Source: Caulobacter sp.
GTDB lineage: Bacteria > Pseudomonadota > Alphaproteobacteria > Caulobacterales > Caulobacteraceae
NCBI GenBank assembly: GCA_030683005.1
Contig: JAUXMY010000032.1
Coordinates: 1 to 64,000, forward strand
Reading direction: 5' to 3'
Length of the DNA stretch: 64,000 nt
The notes beneath the pieces were generated by a model. The model was not told the origin of the DNA. It was given only the letters and a program-made list of their open reading frames with translations, and did not search any database. Position 1 is the stretch's first letter; every line of letters starts with the position of its first letter. Shown piece by piece: positions 45,010-54,495 of the stretch. Both the position numbers and the translations under genes were made by a program.

Positions 45010-46104
45010 GTGCGCATCGCCCAGATTCCCCCGCTCTACGAGGCCGTTCCCCCCAAACTCTACGGCGGCACCGAGCGCGTCGTCGCTCACCTCTGTGACG
45101 CCCTTGTCGAGCTCGGCCACGACGTCACCCTGTTTTCGAGCACCGAAGCCAGGACCCTCGCCACCCTGGCGCCGGTGCGGGACCAGGCGATCCGGCTCGA
45201 CCCGTCCCCGCTGAAGTCAGACCTCGCCGCCCACCTGTCGATGCTGTGGGAGGTGCGTCGCCGCGCCCATGAGTTCGACCTGCTGCACTTCCACACCGAC
45301 ATGATTCACTTCCCGATGTTTGAGGACATCGCCGGGCGAACGGTGACCACGTTGCACGGACGCCTGGACCTGAAGGACCTGTCATCGGTGTACGAGCGCT
45401 GGCCCGACTACCCGCTCGTCTCCATTTCCGACGATCAGCGACGCGGCCTGCCGCTGGCCAACTGGGCAGCCACGGTCCATCACGGCTTGCCGACCCGGCT
45501 CTACGCCTTCTCGCCGCGACCCCGCGGCTATCTGGCCTTCCTGGGCCGCATCTCTCCCGAGAAGCGGCCGGATCGGGCGATCGAGATCGCGAAGGCGCTG
45601 GGCATGCCCCTGAAGATCGCCGCCAAGGTCGATGCCGCTGACGCCCGCTACTTCCAGGAGGTGATCGAGCCTATGCTCGGCGATCCGCTGATCGAGTTCG
45701 TCGGCGAGATCGGCGATGACGCCAAGTCCGACTTCCTGGGCGGCGCCGCGGCGCTGCTGTTCCCCATCGACTGGCCCGAGCCGTTCGGCCTGGTGATGAT
45801 CGAGGCCATGGCCTGCGGCACGCCCGTGGTCGCCTGGCGCTGCGGCTCGACCAGCGAGATTGTCGCGCCGGGCGAGACCGGCCGGATCGTCGAGTCGATG
45901 GACGAGGCCGTCGCCGCCGTGCGCGAGGTCATGACGTTCGACCGGGCTGCGATCCGCGCATGCTTCGAGCTTCGCTTCTCGGCCCAGGCCATGGGCCGCC
46001 GCTATGTCGCGCTCTACGCGGACCGGCTGGCCAGATGCGAGTATGCGGACATTCCACTGGCGCCTCAGCCACCGTCGCCGGCGGCGCTGGCGGTGGCCAG
46101 CTGA
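45010..46104 (+). CDS. Glycosyltransferase family 4 protein
   Basis: RIAQIPPLYEAVPPKLYGGTERVVAHLCDALVELGHDVTLFSS, LGRISPEKRPDRAIEIAKALG, EPFGLVMIEAMACGTPVVAWRCGS. Confidence 0.95.
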   Translation: MRIAQIPPLYEAVPPKLYGGTERVVAHLCDALVELGHDVTLFSSTEARTLATLAPVRDQAIRLDPSPLKSDLAAHLSMLWEVRRRAHEFDLLHFHTDMIHFPMFEDIAGRTVTTLHGRLDLKDLSSVYERWPDYPLVSISDDQRRGLPLANWAATVHHGLPTRLYAFSPRPRGYLAFLGRISPEKRPDRAIEIAKALGMPLKIAAKVDAADARYFQEVIEPMLGDPLIEFVGEIGDDAKSDFLGGAAALLFPIDWPEPFGLVMIEAMACGTPVVAWRCGSTSEIVAPGETGRIVESMDEAVAAVREVMTFDRAAIRACFELRFSAQAMGRRYVALYADRLARCEYADIPLAPQPPSPAALAVAS

Positions 46105-46115
46105 CGGTCGCCGCC

Positions 46116-48263
46116 ATGGATGACTCCGCAGCGGTGGTCGTGTCCGCGGACGGTGATCCCCATGGCGAGGGCGCGCTGCGGTTCTGGGCGCTCAAGGATG
46201 GCGACTGCTTCGTCGTGTGCGACCCTCACGGCGACATCACCGGAGGGCCCGACGGTCTGTTCGACGCCGACACCCGGCTGCTGTCGCGGCTGCGGTTGCT
46301 GATCGGCGACCGGCGGCCGACGATGCTCAGCTCCGGGGTGACGTCGGACAACGTGGTGTTCACCTTCCACGGCGCCAATCGCCCTCTCCCGCCGACAGGG
46401 GGCAGGGTGGTGCCGCCCGGCGTCCTGCACGTCGAGCGGCGGCGGTTGATCTGGCGGCGCCGGCTCTACGAACACGTCAGCCTGACCAACCACGGCCTGG
46501 ACGAGATCCTCGCCCCGGTGTCGATCGAGTTCGGCGCCGATTTCCACGACATGTTCGAGGTGCGCGGCGACGTGCGCGACCGGCGCGGCCGGCTGGGCGA
46601 GCCTTGCCTCGACGGTCGCAGCGCCACCTTCGACTACGAGGGCCTGGACGGGCTGCGCCGCACCAGCGTTGTGGCCTTCTCCGAGCCGCCCCAACGCCTG
46701 ACCGCCGGACGGGCCGACTTCATGGCCTGGTTCTGTCCAGGCGGGCGGTTCGACCTGTTCATCGAGGCGGCCGAGACGGCTGACGAGGCGCCGGACGAGC
46801 GGCGCTTCCGGACCGCCGCCGCCGACGCGCGGCGCGCGATGCGCATCAAGGCCCGGCACGGTGCGCGGCCGCGCACTGACAGCCCAAGCTTCAACCGCTG
46901 GATCGACCAGTCGCGCGCCGATCTGGCGCTGCTCGTTTCCGACCTGCCGACGGGACGCTATCCGTTTGCCGGCATCCCGTGGTTCTCGACGCCGTTCGGG
47001 CGCGACGGGATCATCAGCGCCTGGCAGCTGCTGCTGTTCGATCCTGGCCTGGCGCGTGGCGTGCTGGCCTATCTCGGGTCGCGGCAGGCGATGGAGGAGT
47101 CGGCCTTCCGCGACGCCCAGCCCGGCAAGATCATGCACGAGACGCGGCAGGGCGAGATGGCGGCGCTGGGCGAGGTGCCCTACGGTCTCTACTACGGCGG
47201 GGTCGACACCACGCCGCTGTTCATTGCCCTGGCCGGCGCCTACGCCCGCCGCACCGGCGACCTGGACTTCCTGCGGACGCTCTGGCCGGCCCTCACCGCG
47301 GCGGCGGCCTGGCTGCGCGATTTCGGCGACTCCAACGGCGACGGCCTGATCGACTACGCCCGCGCGGCGGAGACCGGGCTGTCGAACCAGGGCTGGAAGG
47401 ACAGCTACGACTCCGTCTTCCACGCCGACGGCAAGTTCCCGCCCGGGCCGATCGCACTTGTCGAGGTGCAGGGCTATGCCTTCGCCGCCTGGCGGGCGAT
47501 GGCCGACCTCGCCGCGCGCCTGGACGAACCCGGCGCCGCGGACTTTACGCTCCGCGCCGAGGAACTCCGCGAACGTGTGGAGGACCGCTTCTGGATGGAG
47601 GATGAGGGCTTCTACGGCATTGCGGTCGACGGCGAGGGGCGGCTCTGCCGGCCGCTGGCCTCCAACGCCGGCCACCTGCTGTTCTGCGGCCTGCCGTCGC
47701 CGGAGCGGGCCGAGAAGGTCAGCCAGCGGCTGGCCGGCGCCGCGTTCAGCACCGGCTGGGGCCTGCGAACGCTGGCCGAAGGCCAGCCGCGCTACAATCC
47801 GATGTCCTACCACAATGGCTCTGTCTGGCCCCACGACAGCGCCGTCTGCGTGGCCGGCATGGCCCGGTATGGCGACCGGGATCGGGTCGCGGACCTGCTG
47901 CGCGACCTCTTCGGGACCGCCCAGCACATGCGAATGCGCCTGCCGGAGTTGTTCTGCGGCTTTCCCCGGCGACCGGGCGAACCTCCGGTGCCCTATCCGG
48001 TCAGTTGCTCGCCCCAGGCCTGGGCGGCCGGCTCGGCCTTCATGGTGCTGCAGTCGCTGTTGGGGATAAGCGTCGACGCCCTGGAGAAGACCGTCACCAT
48101 CGTGCGTCCGCGTCTGCCTGAAGGAGTCAATCTGCTGACGCTGTCGGGGCTGGAGGTGGGCGGTTGCCGCGTCGACATCACCTTCGAGCGCGTCCGTCAG
48201 GGCCTTGTGGTGGCGGCAGTGTCGAACTGCTCGCCAGATCTGAAGGTCTCGACCGTCTGGTAG
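46116..48263 (+). CDS. Amylo-alpha-1,6-glucosidase / glycogen debranching enzyme-like
   Basis: GIPWFSTPFGRDGIISAWQLLLFDPGLARGVLAYLG, GLSNQGWKDSYDSVFHADG, YNPMSYHNGSVWPHDSAVC. Confidence 0.93.
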   Translation: MDDSAAVVVSADGDPHGEGALRFWALKDGDCFVVCDPHGDITGGPDGLFDADTRLLSRLRLLIGDRRPTMLSSGVTSDNVVFTFHGANRPLPPTGGRVVPPGVLHVERRRLIWRRRLYEHVSLTNHGLDEILAPVSIEFGADFHDMFEVRGDVRDRRGRLGEPCLDGRSATFDYEGLDGLRRTSVVAFSEPPQRLTAGRADFMAWFCPGGRFDLFIEAAETADEAPDERRFRTAAADARRAMRIKARHGARPRTDSPSFNRWIDQSRADLALLVSDLPTGRYPFAGIPWFSTPFGRDGIISAWQLLLFDPGLARGVLAYLGSRQAMEESAFRDAQPGKIMHETRQGEMAALGEVPYGLYYGGVDTTPLFIALAGAYARRTGDLDFLRTLWPALTAAAAWLRDFGDSNGDGLIDYARAAETGLSNQGWKDSYDSVFHADGKFPPGPIALVEVQGYAFAAWRAMADLAARLDEPGAADFTLRAEELRERVEDRFWMEDEGFYGIAVDGEGRLCRPLASNAGHLLFCGLPSPERAEKVSQRLAGAAFSTGWGLRTLAEGQPRYNPMSYHNGSVWPHDSAVCVAGMARYGDRDRVADLLRDLFGTAQHMRMRLPELFCGFPRRPGEPPVPYPVSCSPQAWAAGSAFMVLQSLLGISVDALEKTVTIVRPRLPEGVNLLTLSGLEVGGCRVDITFERVRQGLVVAAVSNCSPDLKVSTVW

Positions 48264-48269
48264 CGTCGA

Positions 48270-49064
48270 TCAGGCCTTCTCGCGCACCTGCCGGGGTTCG
48301 TAGATGGCCCAGTGCCGGCCGGACATCGCCAGCCTGTCGCGGCTGGAAACCGTGAAGTCCAGGGTCACGATCCTGTGGCCGTTCTTCTCGATGTTCTCGG
48401 CCACGACGGCCCGGGTCTCCAGCCATTCGCCGTCGCGGATCAGGCCATGCAGCCGCGCGTCGCTCTCCAGGTGGATCCAGGGCCCCAGCCGCACGCTCTG
48501 CGCCAGCACGTAGTTGGCCCGGCGCAGCAGGTAGGCCGGATTGGCGATGTCGCCGCCCTCGAACGGCGCCGGGTCCTGGCGCGTGTTCTCCAGATGCGCC
48601 CGGCCGACATCGGCAAAATAAATCTCCTTGAGGGAGCCGAGTACGCGACCGACCGGCAGGCTGTCCGGCGAGGCCGGCGGCCGGGCGTCCGGCAAGGGCA
48701 GTTCCGCCTCCGGCTGGAGTTCGGGCGCCGCCGCCGGGTCATCCCGCCAGGCCGTGCCCGCGCCGCAGGTCTCGCCCCGCGCCTTCAGCGCCAGCGACAG
48801 GGCGCCCTCGCCGGCCACCTCGGCGGTCAGGGTCGCGGCATCGCCATCATAGACCGGCCGGTTGAAGCGCGCGCGGATGTGGCCCTGGCCAAGCCAGTTC
48901 GCGCCCCAGACCGCCAGTGGCGCGGCGGTCATGTAGGCGAAGACATCGACGCCCGGCACCAGACCGCCGGTGAAGCCGAAGCGGCTGGCCACGTCGTCGG
49001 CGTGGATGCGGTTTTCGCTCGCGGTGGCGGTGTTGAAGGCGACGACGGTGCGCTGGAAGGTCAT
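48270..49064 (-). CDS. Hotdog-fold (MaoC-like) hypothetical protein
   Basis: ATASENRIHADDVASRFGFTGGLVPGVDVFAYMTAAPL...RARFNRPVYDGDAATLTAEV. Confidence 0.7.
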   Translation of the reverse strand: MTFQRTVVAFNTATASENRIHADDVASRFGFTGGLVPGVDVFAYMTAAPLAVWGANWLGQGHIRARFNRPVYDGDAATLTAEVAGEGALSLALKARGETCGAGTAWRDDPAAAPELQPEAELPLPDARPPASPDSLPVGRVLGSLKEIYFADVGRAHLENTRQDPAPFEGGDIANPAYLLRRANYVLAQSVRLGPWIHLESDARLHGLIRDGEWLETRAVVAENIEKNGHRIVTLDFTVSSRDRLAMSGRHWAIYEPRQVREKA

Positions 49065-49097
49065 GGCCGGTTCCTCCGCCGCGCCCCGGCGCCATCG

Positions 49098-49571
49098 TCA
49101 GCCGGCGAGGGCTTCGCGGTGCTGGCGCAGCTTGTCCAGGCTCTGGATGAGCCGTTGCTCGCCACCCTCGCCCAGATCGACGCCGCTGGCGAGCAGCCGC
49201 AGGGCGTCGATGTGTATATCCACGGCGGGCCAGTCCCAGTGGCCGGCCTCCATGGCGTAGTCGAGGACATCGCACAGGCTGCGCGCCGCATCGGCCAGCG
49301 CCTTGGGTTCGATCGGGGCGCAGGCGTCAATGATCGCCGCCGACAGGCGGTAGAGGTCGCCCATATCGTGGGTCTGGCGATCGGCGACCTGCGACCCGAA
49401 TCCGCTCTCGATCCTGGCGATGCAGTCCGCCACGGCCGCCAGGCAGGCATCAACCAGCGTCGCCAGCCCGACGTCGGCGTCGGCCACCGCCTCGTCGATG
49501 CGCTTGCCGCCGCCGCTGAACAGGGCGGCGCGGAGTCGGTTGGGGATCTTGAACTTCCGGACAACGGTCAT
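49098..49571 (-). CDS. Hypothetical chemotaxis-related protein, coupled to response regulator
   Basis: 158 aa; start overlaps stop of the upstream response regulator (49568..49571). Confidence 0.65.
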   Translation of the reverse strand: MTVVRKFKIPNRLRAALFSGGGKRIDEAVADADVGLATLVDACLAAVADCIARIESGFGSQVADRQTHDMGDLYRLSAAIIDACAPIEPKALADAARSLCDVLDYAMEAGHWDWPAVDIHIDALRLLASGVDLGEGGEQRLIQSLDKLRQHREALAG

Positions 49572-50173
49572 ACCGTCACCTTCTGGGGTTTCATGACGGT
49601 GTCGATCTGGTCCTGGGACATATTGGGTTCGACGGCGGCGCCGATCTCGTCGTTCAGGTCGCCGGATCGGCGGCCGGCCATGCCCGCCGGCGGGCCCAGC
49701 CGACGGAAGCGCCGGTCGGGACCGACATAGGCGTCGCAATCGATGCCCATGCGATCCTCGCGGGCGACCCACAGGATGCGATCCATGATCGTCTTGGGCG
49801 TGATCGGCTTGGCGATGATGTAGTTGGCGCCGCAGTCGCGGGCCTTGACCACGTCCCGCCGGGGCGTGTGGCCCGTCACCACGATCACCGGAGTGAACCG
49901 GTTGTGCTCCGGCGCCTCGCGGCGGATCCAGCGGGTAAGGTCATAGCCGTCGATGGTCGGCATCATGGCGTCGGTGATCACCATGTCGACCTGCCCGTCG
50001 CTGATTACCTTGCGCGCTTCGTCCGCCGACAGGCAGCGGCTGATCTTCTTGGCCCCGAAGCCGGTGATCACCTGGATCATGATGTCGAGCGCCTGCTGGT
50101 TGTCGTCGACGACGACAATCGACAGATCCTCGAAGTTGACCTTTGCCCAGGGGGGCTTGGGGCTGGCAGGCAT
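49568..50173 (-). CDS. CheY-like response regulator
   Basis: SIVVVDDNQQALDIMIQVITGFGAKKISRC...VDMVITDAMMPTIDGYDLTRWIR...ANYIIAKPITPKTI. Confidence 0.95.
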   Translation of the reverse strand: MPASPKPPWAKVNFEDLSIVVVDDNQQALDIMIQVITGFGAKKISRCLSADEARKVISDGQVDMVITDAMMPTIDGYDLTRWIRREAPEHNRFTPVIVVTGHTPRRDVVKARDCGANYIIAKPITPKTIMDRILWVAREDRMGIDCDAYVGPDRRFRRLGPPAGMAGRRSGDLNDEIGAAVEPNMSQDQIDTVMKPQKVTV

Positions 50174-50315
50174 CCTGGCGTCCGGACCTTTGGAGTTCTT
50201 GGCGCGTCACCGGACCGTGCGCCGCAACTCGTTCACGGATTATCACCATGCCTGCGGTGAAGCGTCGCGGCCCCCGGTTCTCTTGCGCCACGCTGCCGGC
50301 GGGCTACAGGGGGGG

Positions 50316-51920
50316 ATGACCGAGACCTATGACCACATCGTCGTTGGCGCGGGCTCGGCGGGCTGCGTGCTGGCCAACCGGCTGTCAGCCGACCCAGGGC
50401 GCCGGGTTCTGGTGCTGGAGGCCGGCGGCAAGGATGACTGGATCTGGTTTCACATCCCGGTCGGCTACCTGTTCTCGATCGGCAACCCGCGCGCCGACTG
50501 GATGTTCGAGACCGACGCCTCACCGGGGCTCAACGGTCGGACCCTGAAGTATCCGCGCGGCAAGGTGATCGGCGGCTCCTCGGCGATCAACGCCATGATC
50601 TACATGCGCGGCCAGGCGGCGGACTATGACGGCTGGCGCCGGCGGGGTCTGACCGGCTGGGGCTGGGACGATGTCCTGCCGCTGTTCCTGGCCCAGGAGG
50701 ACCACGTCAATCCGCCCGGGGAGCACCATCGTTCCGGCGGCGAGTGGCGGGTGGAATATCCGCGCATGCGCTGGCGGGTGCTCGACGCCTTCGCCGAGGC
50801 CGCGGCGCTGGAGGGCATCCCCACGGTTCCCGACTTCAACGGCGGCGACAACCACGGCGCCGGCTACTTCCAGGTCAACCAGCGCGGCGGGCTGCGCTGG
50901 AGCGCGGCGCGAGGGTTCCTCAAGCCCGTTCTGAAACGGCGAAACCTGCGGCTGGAGACCGGGGTTCAGGTCACCCGCGTGCTGGTCCAGGAGGATCGCG
51001 CGGTCGGGGTTGAATGGACGAAGGGCGGCCAGATCTTCTCGGCCCGCGCCGCCGGCGAGGTGGTGCTGGCGGCCGGCGCAGTGGGCACGCCCCAGTTGCT
51101 GGAGCTGTCCGGCATCGGCGACGGTGCGCGCCTGCGGGCGCTCGGGATCGATACAGTGCGCCATTCTCCCGGCGTCGGCGAGAACCTGCAGGACCACCTG
51201 CAGATCCGGCCGATTTACCGGGTCAGCGGCGTGCCGACGATGAACGCCCTCTACGCCTCGCTGTGGCGCCGGCCCCTGATGGCGCTGGAGTACGCCGCCC
51301 TCCAGCGCGGTCCGATGTCGATGGCGCCGTCACAGATGGGGGCGTTCGCACGGTCCTCGCCCGACCAGGCGACGGCCAACCTGCAATTCCACGTCCAGCC
51401 GTTGTCGCTGGACCGCTTCGGCGAGCCGCTGCATCCGTTTCCGGCCATCACCATCAGCGTCTGCAACCTGCGCCCGGCCAGCCGGGGTTCCATCCACGCC
51501 ATCAGCGCCGATCCGTTTGCGGCGCCGCGCATCGCGCCGAACTATCTGTCCACGCCGGAGGATGAACAGGTGGCGGTCGACTCGCTGCGGCTGGTTCGCC
51601 GCATCATCGGGCGTCCTCCGCTGGCCCGCTACCGCCCCGAGGAGATCAACCCCGGGCGGGCGGTGGACGACGATGAGGGCCTGCTGGCCGCCGCCCGCGA
51701 CCTGGGGACGACGATCTTCCATCCTGTCGGCACGGCGCGGATGGGCCTGGCCTCCGACCCCATGGCGGTGGTCGACGACCGGCTGCGGGTCTTGGGCGTC
51801 GAGGGCCTGCGCGTCGCGGACGCTTCGGTGATGCCGACGATCACCTCCGGCAACACCAACTCGCCGACCATGATGATCGCCGAAAAGGCCGCCCGGATGA
51901 TCCTGGAGGATGGCCGCTAG
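50316..51920 (+). CDS. GMC family oxidoreductase (choline dehydrogenase-like)
   Basis: DHIVVGAGSAGCVLANRLSADPGRRVLVLEAG, YPRGKVIGGSSAINAMIYMRG, HPVGTARMG, ADASVMPTITSGNTNSPTMMIAEKAA. Confidence 0.97.
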   Translation: MTETYDHIVVGAGSAGCVLANRLSADPGRRVLVLEAGGKDDWIWFHIPVGYLFSIGNPRADWMFETDASPGLNGRTLKYPRGKVIGGSSAINAMIYMRGQAADYDGWRRRGLTGWGWDDVLPLFLAQEDHVNPPGEHHRSGGEWRVEYPRMRWRVLDAFAEAAALEGIPTVPDFNGGDNHGAGYFQVNQRGGLRWSAARGFLKPVLKRRNLRLETGVQVTRVLVQEDRAVGVEWTKGGQIFSARAAGEVVLAAGAVGTPQLLELSGIGDGARLRALGIDTVRHSPGVGENLQDHLQIRPIYRVSGVPTMNALYASLWRRPLMALEYAALQRGPMSMAPSQMGAFARSSPDQATANLQFHVQPLSLDRFGEPLHPFPAITISVCNLRPASRGSIHAISADPFAAPRIAPNYLSTPEDEQVAVDSLRLVRRIIGRPPLARYRPEEINPGRAVDDDEGLLAAARDLGTTIFHPVGTARMGLASDPMAVVDDRLRVLGVEGLRVADASVMPTITSGNTNSPTMMIAEKAARMILEDGR

Positions 51921-51942
51921 ACGTTGCCTCGGTGCTGCCGCG

Positions 51943-53514
51943 TCAGCCGGTCCGCTCGGCGGCCAGCAGCGCCCGCAGTTCCGCCTTGGCCACCTTCTCC
52001 AGCGTGGATCGCGGCAGGTCATCGACGATCCGGATCAGGTGCGGTCGCTTGAAGGCCGCGAGGACGTCCCCGCAAGCCGCCGCGATCCGCGCCTCCAGCC
52101 CGTCTTCGTGACCCGGGAGGGCGACCACGAAGGCGGCGGGAGCCTCGTCGAGCATGGCGTGCTTCATGCCCACCACCGCCACTTCCGAGACGCCGGGCAC
52201 GCCGGCGATGACCCGCTCGATTTCGGACGCCGCGACGTTCTCGCCGCCGACCTTCAGCATGTCCTTGGAGCGATCGGCGAAATAGAGGAAGCCATCCTCG
52301 CCGCGCCGGACCCGGTCGCCGGTGATGAACAGGCCGTCCTGGCGGAACGCCGCCGCCGTCGCCGCCGGGTCGCCGGCGTACTCCAGGAACAGGGACAGCC
52401 CGCGAATCCCGCCGACCAGCAGATCGCCGACCTCGCCCGGTCCGACGGGGCGCCCCGCGTCGTCGAGGACGTGGATGTCGTATCCGGGCGCCGGGCGGCC
52501 CATCGACATCGGCGCGTCCTTCCGGTGCGCCGAGCCGACGATCCCGTGCGCGATCGTCTCGGTCATGCCCCACCAGCCGATGGTCTTGACGCCGAACAGC
52601 CGGTCCCAGGCCGGTTCGCAGACGCCGTTGCCCCAGAAGCGGTAGCTGTGGCGTGGCGGGACCGGTTGCCCGACCAGCGCCTTGACGCAGAACGGAATCA
52701 TCGAGCTCCAGGTCGCCCCGTGCTTCAGCGAGATCGGCCAGAACCGCGAGGCGGAGAATCGCGGCGTCAGCACGACCGCCGCGCCGGCCCACAGGGAGGC
52801 CAGGACGCTGTAGGCCTGGGCGTTGGTGTGGAACAGCGGCAGGTGCACCAGGTGGATGTCGTCGGCATGGAGATCCTCATGCTGGGCGCACAGCCGCGCG
52901 CCCCACAGCGCGTTGGCATGGGTCCAGAGGACCGCCTTGGGCCTCGCGGTCGTGCCCGAGGTGTACTGGATGGCGAAAGGCGCCCAGGGATCATGAGGTC
53001 GGCCCGGCAGGGCGGCCGGGTCGCCATCGAGGGCGGCGAAGGGCTCGAACCCGGCCGCGACCGGTACGGGCGGCGCGCCGTTGTCGGTATCGGTGACGAC
53101 GCGCCAGGCAAGCCGCGGCGCGGCCGAGGCCAGCAGGTCGGCGAAGCGGGGCTGGGTGATGGCGCCCACCGCGCCGCTATGGTCCGCGAAGTAGGCGAGC
53201 TCGTCCTGGCTGGACCTGGCGTTGGTCGTCACCGCCACGGCGCCGGCGTAGGCGCAGCCCAGCCAGGCGATCACCGACTCCGGACAGTTGTCGAGGTGGA
53301 CGAGGATCCGGTCGCCGGGCGCGACGCCGCGAAGATGAAGCCCGGCCGCGAAACGCCGTACCGCCTCCGCGAAGTCGCCATAGGTCCAGCTCCGGCCGGA
53401 GCCTTCGAAAGGTTCCCAGATCAGGAACGGGCGTGCGCCGCGCTCGGAGGCCTGCGCGTCGATGAGCGTGCGGATGTCCATGCCCTCGAAAGGCGTGAGA
53501 GGGCGGGGGGTCAA
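51943..53514 (-). CDS. AMP-dependent synthetase/acyl-CoA ligase
   Basis: IQYTSGTTARPKAVLWTHANALWG, GWWGMTE, FITGDRVRRGEDGFLYFADRSKDMLKVGGENVAASEIE, LPRSTLEKVAKAELR. Confidence 0.96.
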   Translation of the reverse strand: MTPRPLTPFEGMDIRTLIDAQASERGARPFLIWEPFEGSGRSWTYGDFAEAVRRFAAGLHLRGVAPGDRILVHLDNCPESVIAWLGCAYAGAVAVTTNARSSQDELAYFADHSGAVGAITQPRFADLLASAAPRLAWRVVTDTDNGAPPVPVAAGFEPFAALDGDPAALPGRPHDPWAPFAIQYTSGTTARPKAVLWTHANALWGARLCAQHEDLHADDIHLVHLPLFHTNAQAYSVLASLWAGAAVVLTPRFSASRFWPISLKHGATWSSMIPFCVKALVGQPVPPRHSYRFWGNGVCEPAWDRLFGVKTIGWWGMTETIAHGIVGSAHRKDAPMSMGRPAPGYDIHVLDDAGRPVGPGEVGDLLVGGIRGLSLFLEYAGDPAATAAAFRQDGLFITGDRVRRGEDGFLYFADRSKDMLKVGGENVAASEIERVIAGVPGVSEVAVVGMKHAMLDEAPAAFVVALPGHEDGLEARIAAACGDVLAAFKRPHLIRIVDDLPRSTLEKVAKAELRALLAAERTG

Positions 53515-53866
53515 TGGGCGACTCCGGAAGGGGTGGTGGCGTAGCGCAGGGAGCGGAAGACAGTCCGCGCCGCCGGCCGGGCGGGCCCGGACCCGCTAGC
53601 GATCGCCCTCCAGTTAGCGCCATGGGCGATGACGTCCACGGTCACCGCATCGACGGGGTGTTCACTGAACAGCCGTCTCCCTGCAGCGGATCCCGGCCCG
53701 CGGGATGCTGCTCGACCTCCCGGAAGGCGGCGACGCGCTGCGGGGCGGCCTGGCAGGCCAGGTCGTCGTCGCGTCCCGGAGCCGGGACCATCGCCGCCGC
53801 CAGCGCCGCGTTCGCCGCGCTGGGGACGCCCGTTGGGACGTGACGGCCGAATGTTGGGCTTCTTGA

Positions 53867-53891
53867 ATAAGATCAGACCCTTGTGGGGTCG
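53867..53891 (-). terminator. Possible terminator after tRNA-Ser
   Basis: Minus strand gacccc-acaa-ggggtct-like hairpin (gaccc cacaa gggtc) followed by tgatcttatt. Confidence 0.45.
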
Positions 53892-53893
53892 GA

Positions 53894-53983
<90 letters not shown>

Positions 53984-54032
53984 GTAACGCCGGGTGTGGG
54001 CCTTGTGAGGGGCCCTGAGTGCGAAGGCGCGG

Positions 54033-54061
54033 AACCTAGCGATGCGGTTTCATTTCCGCAA
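54033..54061 (-). promoter_or_regulatory. Candidate promoter of tRNA-Ser
   Basis: Minus strand ttgcgg-N-gctaggtt resembles the Caulobacter housekeeping -35/-10 (TTGaC ... GCTANAWC), about 50 nt upstream of the tRNA. Confidence 0.35.
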
Positions 54062-54075
54062 GGGGCGCTTTCGCC

Positions 54076-54495
54076 TTACGGCTTCGGCCACCGGACGCTC
54101 TGGGTGCAGCGGAACAGGGCGATGACCTTGCCGCTGTCCTCGTGGCGGACCTCGGCGTCCCAGAGCTGGGTCGTGCGGTCGCCGTGAACCATCCGCGCCT
54201 CGCAGGCGACGACGCCCTCGCGGGCCGTGCCCAGGAAGTTGCTCTTCAACTCGATCGTCGTGAAACCGCTGGCGCCTTCGGGCAGGGAGACGGCGCTGCC
54301 ATAGCCGCAGGCGCTGTCGGCCAGGGTGATCACGCTGGCGGCGTGCAGGAAGCCGTTGGGGGCCATGTGGCGCCTTTCGACGGTGAAACGGCCGCGCACC
54401 AGGCCGCGGCGAACGGTTTCCCACTCCATGCCAAGGACGCCGGGCAGATAACCCTGCTGGCGCTCGGTGAAGGCGGGTGCGAGTTCGGTGGTCAT
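54076..54495 (-). CDS. PaaI family thioesterase
   Basis: GRFTVERRHMAPNGFLHAASVITLADSACGYGSAVSLPEGASGFTTIELKSNFLGTAREG. Confidence 0.92.
   Translation of the reverse strand: MTTELAPAFTERQQGYLPGVLGMEWETVRRGLVRGRFTVERRHMAPNGFLHAASVITLADSACGYGSAVSLPEGASGFTTIELKSNFLGTAREGVVACEARMVHGDRTTQLWDAEVRHEDSGKVIALFRCTQSVRWPKP

Noticed and set aside
46065-47927. 620-aa minus-strand ORF antisense to the debranching enzyme
   Set aside because: Antisense artefact; plus-strand protein has conserved catalytic-region motifs.
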